The notes below the pieces were generated by a model. That model made no database searches. It saw only the letters and a list, made by a program, of their open reading frames with translations, and had not been told where the DNA came from. From NCBI GenBank assembly GCA_003561595.1, contig PWWF01000149.1:1-13572 (forward strand): DNA of 13,572 nt. Reading direction: 5' to 3'. The position numbers were made by a program, and so were the translations under genes. How positions within the stretch are numbered: the first letter of the stretch is position 1; every line of letters begins with the position of its first letter. This document shows positions 1 to 7,621 of this stretch, in pieces. Source of the DNA: Paracoccaceae bacterium (GTDB lineage: Bacteria; Pseudomonadota; Alphaproteobacteria; Rhodobacterales; Rhodobacteraceae).

Positions 1-686
1 CAGAACTGTCCGAACGCTACCCGTCACGCGAGGTGCTGATCGGTGCGGATCTGGATTTCTGGTTTGCGGGCTGGAATTACGGCATGCGCGTGGGCGGAGA
101 GGTCACGCCCGAGACCCTCGCGCCCTTCGGGATTCCGGTCTATGAGCTGACCGAAAGCTGCATCCATATCATGGACCGCTACGGCATCGCGATTGATGAC
201 ATGTTCACCGATATCCGCAATCTGGGCGCGATCTTCGCTGAAGATGACCGCGCCGAGGAACTGATTTCCGGGTGGCAAGGCGAGTTGGATGAGATCACGG
301 CCACGATCCCCGAAGGCGAGCCCCTGCGCGTTTTCGTGTACGATTCCGGCGAGGACACGCCCTTCACTGCGGGCCGCTATGCCATGCCCACCGCCATGAT
401 CGAGGCCGCGGGCGGGCGCAACATCATGGATGATGTCGCATCGAGCTGGACCCGCGTCGCCTGGGAGCCTGTGGTCGAACGCAATCCCGAAATCATCATC
501 ATCGTGAATTACGGCGAAGTGACGGCAGAGCAGAAGATGGATTTCATGCGCAGCAACCCGGCCTTTGCCGAGATTGACGCAGTTCAGAACGACCGCTTTG
601 TCGTGCTGGAATATGTCGAGGCGACACCCGGCCCGCGCAATATCCGCGCTGTGCGCGCACTTGCCGAGGCTTTCCACGGGGAATGA
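1..686 (+). CDS. FecB/BtuF-type periplasmic substrate-binding protein of an ABC importer (5' end missing)
   Basis: The reading frame is open from the left edge (first full codon at base 3) to a TGA at 684-686, so this is the last 227 residues or so of a longer protein; signal peptide and N-terminal lobe start lie outside the window. What is visible fits class III (FecB/FhuD/BtuF) periplasmic binding proteins: a ligand-lobe start (EVLIGADLDFWFAGW), a long linking helix (about EDDRAEELISGWQGELDEI) and a C-terminal lobe with GRYAMPTAMIEAAGGRNI, RNPEIIIIVNYGE and a final PGPRNIRAVRALAEAF helix. Such proteins deliver ferric siderophore, haem or cobalamin to a FecCD permease. The stop overlaps the start of exactly such a permease (ATGA at 683-686), so the two are translationally coupled. 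The ligand cannot be read from the sequence. Family assignment is firm; substrate is open. Confidence 0.88.
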   Translation, partial: ELSERYPSREVLIGADLDFWFAGWNYGMRVGGEVTPETLAPFGIPVYELTESCIHIMDRYGIAIDDMFTDIRNLGAIFAEDDRAEELISGWQGELDEITATIPEGEPLRVFVYDSGEDTPFTAGRYAMPTAMIEAAGGRNIMDDVASSWTRVAWEPVVERNPEIIIIVNYGEVTAEQKMDFMRSNPAFAEIDAVQNDRFVVLEYVEATPGPRNIRAVRALAEAFHGE

Positions 687-1774
687 GCATGCGCACCACC
701 CCCAACCCGGAAACCGCGGCTCCGGCGCTTGCTGCGCGCGTGCCTTTCATCGCACGCCCTGTGCGGCAGGGGCTGTGGGGGTTGGGGATCGTTGCGCTGA
801 TCCTGTCGATTTCGGCGGCCGTCAGCATAGGCGCTGTGCCCATTCCGCTGGGGACTGTCTGGGGCGTGATCCTGGACCGGGTTGCGCCCGGTCTGGTTTC
901 GCCTGAATGGTCGGCAGGCCGCGCCGCAATCGTGTGGGAGATCCGTCTGCCGCGCGCGCTGCTGGCGGCGCTGGTGGGCGCTGGTCTGGCGCTGGTCGGG
1001 GCCGTGCTGCAATCGGTCACGCGCAACCCGCTGGCCGACCCGCATCTTCTGGGCATCTCGTCCGGGGCGGCGTTCGGGGCGATCCTTGCGCTTTTGCATA
1101 CAGGCATGTTTCTGGGGCTGGCCACAGTTCCGCTGCTGGCCTTTGTCGGCGCGCTTTGCTCGACCCTTCTGGTGCTGGCCGTGGCGAGTTTTGCACAGGC
1201 CACCAGCGCAGACCGGCTGGTGCTGACCGGGGTGGCCGTGTCCTTTATCGTCATGGCGCTTGCCAATGTGCTGATCTTCATGGGCGATCCGCGCGCGGCC
1301 CATACGGTCGTCTTCTGGATGCTGGGCGGGCTGGGGCGGGCACAATGGGCGCATCTTATCTGGCCCTTGATTATCCTCACGGGTGCGGCGCTTTATTTCA
1401 GGGCTGTGGCAGGCGCGCTCAACGCCATGATCATCGGGGATGAAACAGCATCGACCCTTGGCATCCCCATCGCGCGCTTCAGGCTGACCGTGTTCGTGGT
1501 CGCGGCGCTTGTCACGGGGGTCATGGTGGCCTTTTCCGGCGTGATCGGCTTTGTCGGCCTGATGATCCCGCATATCGTGCGCATGATCGTGGGCGGTGAC
1601 AATGCGCGCGTGCTGCCCGCAGCGATGCTAGTGGGCGCGATTTTCCTTGTCTGGGCCGATATCGTCGCGCGCACGATCCTGCGACCCGAGGACATGCCCA
1701 TCGGCATCGTCACGGGCCTGATCGGCGGGGTGTTCTTTGTCTGGCTGCTGCGACGGCGACGCATGTCCGCCTGA
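683..1774 (+). CDS. FecCD-family ABC transporter permease (iron-siderophore/haem/cobalamin type)
   Basis: A 363-residue, highly hydrophobic inner-membrane protein of normal FecCD/BtuC length, probably with about ten transmembrane helices. The family signature is clear: RNPLADPHLLGISSGA at residues 114-129, PHIVRMIVGGD at 296-306, the WADIVAR segment at 324-330, and a C-terminal PIGIVTGLIGG at 339-349 followed by RRRR. FecCD permeases form a homodimeric or heterodimeric channel loaded by a periplasmic binding protein such as the one just upstream. The start at 683 is chosen because it overlaps the upstream stop by four bases and has GGGGA about four bases before it; ATG at 689 is a possible alternative. 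No ATPase follows: the next gene belongs to another transporter family after a 302-base gap, so the ATPase is upstream of the window or elsewhere in the genome. Confidence 0.93.
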   Translation: MSMRTTPNPETAAPALAARVPFIARPVRQGLWGLGIVALILSISAAVSIGAVPIPLGTVWGVILDRVAPGLVSPEWSAGRAAIVWEIRLPRALLAALVGAGLALVGAVLQSVTRNPLADPHLLGISSGAAFGAILALLHTGMFLGLATVPLLAFVGALCSTLLVLAVASFAQATSADRLVLTGVAVSFIVMALANVLIFMGDPRAAHTVVFWMLGGLGRAQWAHLIWPLIILTGAALYFRAVAGALNAMIIGDETASTLGIPIARFRLTVFVVAALVTGVMVAFSGVIGFVGLMIPHIVRMIVGGDNARVLPAAMLVGAIFLVWADIVARTILRPEDMPIGIVTGLIGGVFFVWLLRRRRMSA

Positions 1775-2076
1775 CAAACGCGATCCATTTCAGCCGGGAT
1801 TCTGGTTCCTGATGAAAGGCAATTTGCCCTCAGCAACGGTATTCACCCGAACACCGACTGCCGGAACAACCGGCCGCGCTGGTGTATGGTGCTCTTCCCG
1901 ATTGTCCGGGGGCTATTCCCCGATGCTCCAAGGCAGGTCGCCGCATGAAAACATGCAAATATGGTGTCACAATTGGTCGCAGGCGGGCAGGTAGCGCGTG
2001 CTGCAGCTTGAGCGCGGGCTGCGTCTGGGGCAGGCTTGCTCACGTTGAAAGGTATAATCACTCGCGAGGGGAAATC
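1775..2076 (+). other. 302-base intergenic region with small hairpins; no gene seen
   Basis: No frame here carries recognisable protein. Several short inverted repeats are visible: GGCAATTTGCC (1818-1828, perfect odd palindrome), GCCGG/CCGGC with a 5-base loop (1860-1864 and 1870-1874) flanked by ACACC/GGTGT (1851-1855 and 1881-1885), CGGGG/CCCCG with a 6-base loop (1907-1911 and 1918-1922), and GCATG/CATGC around AAAA (1943-1956). None is followed by a T-run, so an intrinsic terminator for the FecCD unit is not obvious. I looked for a TPP riboswitch (CTGAGA and the second conserved domain) because the next operon resembles a thiamine-precursor importer, and did not find it. A frame open from 1882 into the next gene encodes an unconvincing Cys- and Arg-rich stretch and is not used as its N-terminus. 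Confidence 0.6.
2053..2071 (+). promoter_or_regulatory. Candidate -10 box and ribosome binding site for the NMT1-type importer operon
   Basis: TATAAT at 2053-2058 matches the sigma-70 -10 consensus exactly, which is conspicuous in GC-rich DNA. It lies 18 bases before the ATG at 2077, so a transcript would have a leader of only about 10-15 bases. GAGGGG (2066-2071) is a good Shine-Dalgarno sequence with 5 bases to the ATG. I find no convincing -35 box at 16-18 bases upstream, so the promoter may need an activator or the match may be chance. Confidence 0.4.
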
Positions 2077-3069
2077 ATGACACGTTTTGACATATCGCGG
2101 CGGCATCTGATGCAGATGGGTCTGGGCGGCGTCGGTGCGATGGCACTGGGCGCGCGCGGGGTTATGGCGCAGGAGACATCAGTTGCGTTGCAGCTATCAT
2201 GGCTGCATTCGGTGCAGTTCGCCGGCAGCTATATCGCCGATGAACGCGGGTTCTGGGCAGATCGTGGCCTGTCCGTGCGGCTTGACGCCGGGGGGCCAAA
2301 CGCGCCGGTTGAGCCGCCGGTTGTGACCGGAAACGCGCTGGTCGGCATCTCGGCAGCCGATTACACAGCCTCTGCCGTGCAGGAAGGGGCGCCTTTCAGG
2401 ATCATCGGTGTCGCCATGCAGAACAACCCCTTCGCCATCGCGTCGCTGCCCGACAACCCGGTCAATGAGCCGAAGGACATGGAAGGCAAGCGCATCGGGA
2501 TGCCGCTTGCGAACATGCCGGTGCTGCAGACGCTTGCAACCCTGAATGACGTGGATATCGACCGAATCGAGGTCATCCCGACGCAATATGACGCCGCGCC
2601 CCTTGTCGCGGGCCAGGTCGATTGCCTGCTGTGCTGGTCGACCGATCTGCCCATCGCGATGTATGTGCAGGGCATCGACTCGGTCACCATGCTGATGGCC
2701 GATTTCGGCTACACGCTGCATTCGCAGACCTATATCGCCACCGAGGACAGCCTGGCCAACCGCCGCGCCGATCTGGTCGCGCTGATGGCGGGCGAGGTCA
2801 TGGGCTGGGAAGAATACCGCCGCGATCTGGATGCCGCCACCGACCTGACGCTGGCGCGTTTCCCGGATGCCGGGCTTGACCGGCCCACGCAGATCGAACA
2901 GGCGCGGCGACAGGTGCCGCTGATGTTCTCGGACCTGACCGATGCCAATGGCTTTGGCTGGTGGACGGATGACACGGTTGCCCGGAATATCGAGACACTG
3001 GCGCTTCTGGGTATGCCCGTCGACGCCGCATTGTGGGACCGCTCCATCCTGGAAGAGGTGCATGGCTGA
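2077..3069 (+). CDS. NMT1/ThiY-like ABC transporter substrate-binding protein with Tat signal
   Basis: A 330-residue secreted protein. The N-terminus has a twin-arginine motif (SRRHLMQMG, Arg8-Arg9), a hydrophobic stretch and a likely cleavage after VMA (residue 31), so it is probably exported folded by Tat. The mature protein fits the NMT1/THI5-like family (ThiY, SsuA, TauA relatives): LQLSWLHSVQFAGSYIADE near residues 38-56, the ERGFWADRGLSV helix-strand, GNALVGISAADY near 85-96, and KDMEGKRIGMP near 133-143. ThiY members bind formylaminopyrimidine; others bind sulfonates, riboflavin or nitriles, so the ligand is unassigned. The yeast Thi5 CCCFC motif is absent, but a CLLC pair (Cys183, Cys186) sits in the VDCLLCW segment. 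ATG 2077 is preferred over upstream in-frame starts because it follows GAGGGG and begins a clean Tat leader. The 3' end overlaps the ATPase gene by eight bases. Confidence 0.85.
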   Translation: MTRFDISRRHLMQMGLGGVGAMALGARGVMAQETSVALQLSWLHSVQFAGSYIADERGFWADRGLSVRLDAGGPNAPVEPPVVTGNALVGISAADYTASAVQEGAPFRIIGVAMQNNPFAIASLPDNPVNEPKDMEGKRIGMPLANMPVLQTLATLNDVDIDRIEVIPTQYDAAPLVAGQVDCLLCWSTDLPIAMYVQGIDSVTMLMADFGYTLHSQTYIATEDSLANRRADLVALMAGEVMGWEEYRRDLDAATDLTLARFPDAGLDRPTQIEQARRQVPLMFSDLTDANGFGWWTDDTVARNIETLALLGMPVDAALWDRSILEEVHG

Positions 3070-3865
3070 GGCCATGTCCCCGCCCGGCCCCGACATCATC
3101 TGCACCGAAGTTGCCAAGACATTCGGTGACGCCCCCGCACAGGTCGAGGCCGTGGCGCCCTTGTCGCTGACATTCGCGGGCGGGCAGATGACCGCGTTGG
3201 TCGGCCCCTCGGGCTGCGGGAAATCCACGCTCTTGCGGATGATCGCGGGGCTGGAGCCGCCGAGCGAGGGCGCGATCCGCATGGGTGACGAAAGCCCCCA
3301 GGCGATGCAGCGCAAGGGCGCCCTTGCCATGGCGTTTCAGGATGCCTCGCTGCTGCCATGGCGCTCGGTGCAGGGCAATGTCGCGCTGGCCCGCAAGCTG
3401 GCGCGGCAGGACGCAGACCCTGATGCCGTGGCGGGGATGATTGCGCGCGTGGGCCTTGCCGGGTTCGAACAGGCCCGCCCGGCAGAGCTGTCGGGTGGGA
3501 TGCGCCAGCGCGTGGCCATCGCGCGCTGTCTGGTCACGCAGCCGCGCATCCTGCTCTTGGATGAGCCCTTTGGCGCGGTCGATGAACTGACCCGAGCGCG
3601 GCTGAATGTGGAACTGCCGCCGCTATGGCAGGCCAGCGCCACCACCTGCGTGATGGTCACGCATTCGGTACGCGAGGCCGTGGCGCTGGCAGATCGCGTC
3701 ATCGTCTTTTCCAGCCGTCCCGCGCGTGTTGTGGGCGACATTGCCGTTCCGGATGCATCGCGCAGCGACCGGGTTGCGCAGCTTGCCCTTGTCGATCAGG
3801 TGTCTGCGGCGCTGTCCCGGGGCTGGGACGAAACCGGACCCGAGGCGCGGCAGGCCGCGCAATGA
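3062..3865 (+). CDS. ABC transporter ATP-binding protein (SsuB/TauB/ThiZ-like)
   Basis: A 267-residue cytoplasmic ATPase with every catalytic motif in place: Walker A GPSGCGKST (48-56), Q-loop FQD (Gln93), signature LSGGM (143-147), Walker B ILLLDEP (163-169) and the switch histidine in VTHSV (His201). The FQDASLLPW context is typical of the nitrate/sulfonate/taurine/thiamine-precursor importer group, which matches the NMT1-type binding protein before it and the permease after it. The start at 3062 overlaps the upstream stop by eight bases; ATG 3074 is an in-frame alternative that would remove four residues. The stop overlaps the permease start as ATGA (3862-3865), so the three importer genes are translationally coupled. 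Confidence 0.95.
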   Translation: MAEAMSPPGPDIICTEVAKTFGDAPAQVEAVAPLSLTFAGGQMTALVGPSGCGKSTLLRMIAGLEPPSEGAIRMGDESPQAMQRKGALAMAFQDASLLPWRSVQGNVALARKLARQDADPDAVAGMIARVGLAGFEQARPAELSGGMRQRVAIARCLVTQPRILLLDEPFGAVDELTRARLNVELPPLWQASATTCVMVTHSVREAVALADRVIVFSSRPARVVGDIAVPDASRSDRVAQLALVDQVSAALSRGWDETGPEARQAAQ

Positions 3866-5430
3866 CGGCGCAGGCCCGGCATGATCTGGCACGCCAGGCG
3901 CTGGGTGTGCTGGCTGTGCTGCTGCTGTGGCACCTTGCGGCGCAGGCGGTTCTTGGCAGCTACATGCTGTCCGGGCCGGTGGCTGTGGCCACCTATCTGG
4001 CCGAGCATCACGCGCTGATCGGCCGCGCGCTCTGGGTGACTGTGCAGAACGCGGGCTGGGGCTTTCTGGCGGGCAATCTGGCGGCGATACTGCTTGTGCT
4101 TGTCGTGGCGCTCTTGCCGCGGATGCGGGTCATCGTGGCAGCCATCGCGCTGGTGGTGTTCTGTCTGCCGCTGGTCGCCACGGGTCCGGTGCTGCGGGTG
4201 CTCTACGGGCCGGGACCGGGGCCGCAGATCACGCTGGCCGCACTTTCGGTCTATTACACCACCTTCATTCCGCTGCTGGTGGGGCTGCGCGCCGCCCCTG
4301 CAAGCTGGTTCGATCTGATGCGGCTTTACGGGCGGGGGGCCTGGACCACCTTTGTGCAGGTGCGGCTGATGGCGGCCCTGCCCTATCTGATGGCCGGGCT
4401 GCAGATCGCGGCCCCGGCGGCGTTTCTGGGCGCGATGGTGGGCGAGTTCACGGGCGCTGAGCGTGGCATGGGCGTGCTGAGTATCCGCGCGATGCGTGCG
4501 CTTGATGTCGATGCGACCTGGGCCATCGCGCTGGTGGCTGCGGCCGTGTCGATGCTGGCCTATGGCGCGGTCGGTGCGCTGGCGCGTCGCCTGTCGCATG
4601 GGCGCCCCGATATTCTGATGGCGACGGCCCCGGAACGGGCGCGCGGCAATGCGATGCTGCGGGGCGCGGGGCTGGCGGGCGTCACGCTTCTGGTGGTGCT
4701 GGCGCTGTGGTGGGTCGCGATGGAGGCCTTCGATCTGAGCCGTTTCTTTGCCAAGCGCCCCGATGATCTGTGGCGCTTCCTTGTCACCGCACCGGGGGCC
4801 GAGGGCAATCGCGCCGCCCTGTGGGCCGCGTCATCCCAGACGCTTGTGCAGGTGGTGCCGGGCTATCTGGCCGGGCTGGCGCTGGGGGCAGTGCTGGCAA
4901 TGGTGCTGGTGCTGGTGCCGTGGCTGGCCGGGGCCGTACTGCCGCTGGCGATTGCGCTGCGCTCGGTCCCCATCGTGACCACTGCGCCGTTGATCGTGCT
5001 TGCCTTGGGGCGCGGATCGGCAGGAACGATCACGATTGTTGCGGTCATGACCTTCTTTCCCGCATTGGTGGCCTGCATACAGGGGTTGCGGCAGGCACCG
5101 GGACAGGCCCTCGACATGATGCGGATTTACGCGACCTCGCCCCTGATGCGGCTGTGGCACGCGCAGATCCCGGCCATGCTGCCCGCCTTCTTTGCGGCTG
5201 CGCGGATGTCGGTCCCGGCAGCGGTTCTGGCCGTGACAGTTGCGGAATGGCTGGCCACCGGGCGCGGGCTGGGGGCGCTGATGGCAATGACCGCCTCGAC
5301 CTCGAATTACAACATGCTCTGGGCGGCCATCGTGGTGGTGGCGGCCGGGTCCTGTCTGGGCTACGCGCTGGTGGCCTGGCTGGAACGCGCCGTATTCTCG
5401 CGGGTCGCGCCGGAACAATTGAGGGGCTAG
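3862..5430 (+). CDS. Double-length ABC permease: two fused SsuC/ThiX-like permease domains
   Basis: At 522 residues this is about twice the usual 250-270 of a single ThiX/SsuC-type permease. Two homologous halves can be laid over each other with an offset of about 266 residues: domain 1 (about 50-245) and domain 2 (about 315-515), each with several hydrophobic helices and its own ATPase-coupling (EAA) loop. The loops match recognisably: APASWFDLMRLYGRGA at 145-160 and APGQALDMMRIYATSP at 412-427, each followed by an ALPYL/MLPAF turn and a VGEFTGAERGMG or VAEWLATGRGLG segment. The linker (about 246-270, HGRPDILMATAPERARGN) is polar. One chain therefore supplies the whole membrane channel, which normally needs two subunits. 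The halves have diverged clearly, so this is not a recent duplication. The start overlaps the ATPase stop (ATGA). Confidence 0.92.
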   Translation: MTAQARHDLARQALGVLAVLLLWHLAAQAVLGSYMLSGPVAVATYLAEHHALIGRALWVTVQNAGWGFLAGNLAAILLVLVVALLPRMRVIVAAIALVVFCLPLVATGPVLRVLYGPGPGPQITLAALSVYYTTFIPLLVGLRAAPASWFDLMRLYGRGAWTTFVQVRLMAALPYLMAGLQIAAPAAFLGAMVGEFTGAERGMGVLSIRAMRALDVDATWAIALVAAAVSMLAYGAVGALARRLSHGRPDILMATAPERARGNAMLRGAGLAGVTLLVVLALWWVAMEAFDLSRFFAKRPDDLWRFLVTAPGAEGNRAALWAASSQTLVQVVPGYLAGLALGAVLAMVLVLVPWLAGAVLPLAIALRSVPIVTTAPLIVLALGRGSAGTITIVAVMTFFPALVACIQGLRQAPGQALDMMRIYATSPLMRLWHAQIPAMLPAFFAAARMSVPAAVLAVTVAEWLATGRGLGALMAMTASTSNYNMLWAAIVVVAAGSCLGYALVAWLERAVFSRVAPEQLRG

Positions 5431-5433
5431 GTC

Positions 5434-6489
5434 ATGGAAGCTGCATTCGCGATCCCGGGGGATCTGAACACCCGCACGGGCGGATATATCTATGAACGCC
5501 GGCTGCTGGAATCCCTGAACGAGATCGGCCAACCCACGCGGCATGTGCCGCTCATCACCTCCTGGCCGCACCCCACGCCAGAGGCCGAGGCCGATCTGGC
5601 CCAGGCATTGGCCGCGTTGCCCGCGGGCATGCCGCTGATCCTTGATGGGCTGGTCTTTGGCGCGATGGACACGGATATGCTGGCCCGCGCACAGCGCCCG
5701 GTGATCGCGATGCTGCATCATCCGCTGGGGCTGGAGGCCGGGTTGCCGCGCGACCGCGCCGAGGCGCTGATCGCACGCGAGACCGCCAATCTGCGCCATG
5801 CGGCGCATGTGGTCGTGCCCTCGCCGCATACACGCGAGATACTGGTGGCGCAATTCGGGGTCGCGCCGGAACGGATTTCGATTGCGCTGCCGGGGTTTGA
5901 CCGCCCGCCGCAGGGCAATCCAGTGGACAAGGCGACCCCCCCGCTGATCCTGTCTGTCGGGATCATCTGCGCCCGCAAGGGCCATGACATCCTGCTCGAT
6001 GCATTGGCGCGCGTGGCGCATCTGGACTGGACCTGTTCGATCGTCGGGCTGACTCATGATGAGGGGGTTCTTCAGGCGCTGCTGGCCCAGCGCGCGCAGT
6101 TGCAACTGGAACACCGTGTAACATTCGAGGGGGTCGTCCCGAATGCGCGGCTGGATCAGCTTTATCGGCAGGCGACACTCTTCGCACTGGCCACCCGCTA
6201 TGAAGGATACGGGCTGGTACTGAGCGAGGCGCAGCTTTACGGCCTGCCGATCCTGTCCTGTGCCGTGGGTGCCGTGCCCCAGACCGTGCCCGATGGCGCT
6301 GCATTGCTGACACCGCCCGATGATCCTGCAGCCTTTGCTGCAGGTCTGGACCGGCTGCTGACCGACGTGGCAGAGCGCAGGCGCCTTGCCGCAGAGAGCG
6401 CGCAGCGCGGGATCGCCCTGCCCCATTGGCACGACACAGCGCGCGTGATGCATCAGGTAGTGCAGCATGTGGCAGCGCCTGGGGTGTGA
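5434..6489 (+). CDS. GT4-family glycosyltransferase (GT-B fold)
   Basis: A 351-residue soluble protein with the two Rossmann-like lobes of GT-B retaining glycosyltransferases. The N-terminal lobe opens with IPGDLNTRTGGYIYERRLL (residues 7-25), a glycine-rich loop facing the acceptor. The C-terminal donor lobe has LSVGIICARKGHDILLDAL (173-191; Arg181 and Lys182 would contact the donor phosphates), the FEGVV strand, and EGYGLVLSE (257-265), the E-x7-E motif of family GT4, followed by a glycine-proline loop (YGLPIL). There is no signal peptide or membrane span, so it acts in the cytosol. It starts 3 bases after the permease stop with GAGGGG (5421-5426) inside the permease end, so it belongs to the importer operon. 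Donor and acceptor cannot be read. A role in sugar-modifying the imported compound is speculative; a cell-surface role is equally possible. Confidence 0.88.
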   Translation: MEAAFAIPGDLNTRTGGYIYERRLLESLNEIGQPTRHVPLITSWPHPTPEAEADLAQALAALPAGMPLILDGLVFGAMDTDMLARAQRPVIAMLHHPLGLEAGLPRDRAEALIARETANLRHAAHVVVPSPHTREILVAQFGVAPERISIALPGFDRPPQGNPVDKATPPLILSVGIICARKGHDILLDALARVAHLDWTCSIVGLTHDEGVLQALLAQRAQLQLEHRVTFEGVVPNARLDQLYRQATLFALATRYEGYGLVLSEAQLYGLPILSCAVGAVPQTVPDGAALLTPPDDPAAFAAGLDRLLTDVAERRRLAAESAQRGIALPHWHDTARVMHQVVQHVAAPGV

Positions 6490-6707
6490 CGGCATTTTGG
6501 GATGCGCACCGGGCGTCGGGGGCAATTTGGTGATCGAGAAGGGCAATGCGGCCGTGATCTGAGCAGAGCTTGCCGCGAGGCGCATCTGCCAATGCTGCCA
6601 CATCTGCCGCCGTAGATATGGAAGTACCGACAAGACCGCCGATCCGGATACCGGCGATGTCATCAAATTACTGGCGCATTCTTCCCTATCTCGGCTAACA
6701 AGACGGC
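6490..6707 (+). other. 218-base intergenic region upstream of the rpiR-type regulator
   Basis: No gene is recognised. The minus strand stays open across the whole gap and into the glycosyltransferase gene, but that frame is composition-driven there. On the + strand a short stop-free stretch near 6640-6707 reads TGDVIKLLAHSSLS, superficially like the C-terminal box of tyrosine recombinases; upstream stops and lack of any other motif make it at best a decayed relic. No clear promoter or Shine-Dalgarno sequence stands out before the ATG at 6708, and I see no terminator with a T-run after the glycosyltransferase. Confidence 0.45.
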
Positions 6708-7580
6708 ATGACACGCGCCAGCTCCGGTTCCTATATCGCCCGTATCAGGGGCGCATTGCCCAGTCTGCACCCCAGCGAGCGGCGGCTCGCTGAAACGATC
6801 CTGTCCTTTCCCGGCGAGATCGCCAGCTATTCGGCAACCGAGCTTGCGCAACTGGCCAATGTATCGAATGCGACAGTCACACGGTTTGTGCGCCGCCTGG
6901 GATACGAGAATTTCGATCAGGCGCGGCATGCAGCGCGCGCGACCCAGCAGGCCGGGGCGGCTGTATTTCGCGTGTCGCCCAGCGATCAGGGGCCAGAGGC
7001 CGCGCTGATGGCGCAGATCGCGCAGGGGCGGCAGAATGTCGAAAACAGCTTTGCCGCGATCTCTCTGGCCGAGATTGACGATCTGGCCGATGCGATCCTG
7101 CGGGCGCCACGGGTCTGGATCATCGGGTTTCGCACGGCGCAGGCCTTTGCCTTTTATCTGGGCGCGCAGATCGGACAGATCGTGCCCAATGTGACCGTCC
7201 TGCCGATGGCAGGACAGACGCTGGCCGAATGCCTTGGCAGTATGTCAAAGGGGGATGTGGTCATCTTGTTCGCGCTGCGGCGCACTGTGCGTCAATTGCC
7301 CGCGATTTGCCGCGAGCTGCGCCAGACCCCGGCGCGGGCGGCGCTGATCAGCGATGTGACCGCGCAACCGGGGGCCGATCTGTCGCAATTCGAGGCGGAG
7401 CTTGCGCCGCAATGGCGCCTGCGCGTGCAGACAACAGCGCCCGGCCCGCTGTTCAACCATGCCGCCGTTCTGACTCTGTGCCACATCCTGGCCACCCGCG
7501 CGCTGGAACGGTCTGGTCAGGGCGGGCGCAAGCGCCTTCTGGCCATCGAAGCGCTGCATGATTCGCTGGATGAGTTCTGA
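6708..7580 (+). CDS. MurR/RpiR-family transcriptional regulator (HTH + SIS domain)
   Basis: A 290-residue DNA-binding protein. Residues about 8-80 form the RpiR helix-turn-helix domain: LHPSERRLAETILSFPGEI, then SATELAQLANVSNATVTRF (42-60) and VRRLGYENFDQAR. Residues about 122-260 form a SIS domain, normally the sugar-phosphate sensor: RVWIIGFRTAQAFAFYL (135-151), a second strand GDVVILFALRRTVRQL, then ALISDV. In the SIS loops the usual small Ser/Thr-rich phosphate-binding pockets are replaced by Phe-Arg and Leu-Arg-Arg (GFRTA, FALRRT), so the ligand may be an acid other than a sugar phosphate. The gene lies 191 bases upstream of a TRAP transporter operon on the same strand, an arrangement common for dedicated regulators. 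It is the best candidate for controlling that operon and perhaps itself. Confidence 0.92.
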   Translation: MTRASSGSYIARIRGALPSLHPSERRLAETILSFPGEIASYSATELAQLANVSNATVTRFVRRLGYENFDQARHAARATQQAGAAVFRVSPSDQGPEAALMAQIAQGRQNVENSFAAISLAEIDDLADAILRAPRVWIIGFRTAQAFAFYLGAQIGQIVPNVTVLPMAGQTLAECLGSMSKGDVVILFALRRTVRQLPAICRELRQTPARAALISDVTAQPGADLSQFEAELAPQWRLRVQTTAPGPLFNHAAVLTLCHILATRALERSGQGGRKRLLAIEALHDSLDEF

Positions 7581-7585
7581 TTTCA

Positions 7586-7600
7586 GCGCTTTCAAAGCGC
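7586..7600. repeat. Perfect 15-base palindrome just after the rpiR-type gene
   Basis: GCGCTTTCAAAGCGC is a perfect odd palindrome (arms GCGCTTT and AAAGCGC around C7593), starting five bases after the regulator stop. As RNA it could form a 6-bp hairpin with a 3-base loop, but no T-run follows, so it would be a weak terminator. As DNA its symmetry would suit a dimeric regulator. Confidence 0.5.
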
Positions 7601-7621
7601 CCGATCTGTAGTCAATCACGG

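Noticed and set aside
1775..2076. Possible TPP riboswitch before the ThiY-like gene
   Set aside because: The conserved CTGAGA and the second conserved domain are missing. The hairpins present are short and unrelated, and the TATAAT box lies only 18 bases before the start codon, leaving no room for a leader if it is the promoter.
1882..2076. In-frame N-terminal extension of the binding protein from an ATG at 1882
   Set aside because: The extra 65 residues have no family similarity and would bury the Tat signal; ATG 2077 has a strong Shine-Dalgarno sequence.
2197..3330. Long minus-strand frame opposite the binding protein and ATPase
   Set aside because: Same reasoning: it opposes two well-supported genes and shows no domain, signal or start context of its own.
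6325..6344. Perfect 8-bp inverted repeat with CTTT loop inside the glycosyltransferase gene
   Set aside because: It encodes an alanine-rich stretch (PAAFAAG) in which GCN codons easily form such symmetry, it lies well before the stop, and no T-run follows.
6640..6707. TGDVIKLLAHSSLS resembling a tyrosine recombinase C-terminal box
   Set aside because: Stop codons lie upstream in this frame, there is no catalytic arginine or tyrosine context, and the match is about eight residues. Kept only as a note that the gap could hold a decayed mobile-element fragment; a translated search of 6490-6707 would settle it.
4831..6714. A 627-codon open frame on the minus strand
   Set aside because: It is antisense to the permease and glycosyltransferase genes, which have clear family motifs. 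Its translation is rich in His, Arg, Gln and Pro without recognisable domains, typical of a shadow frame in GC-rich DNA.
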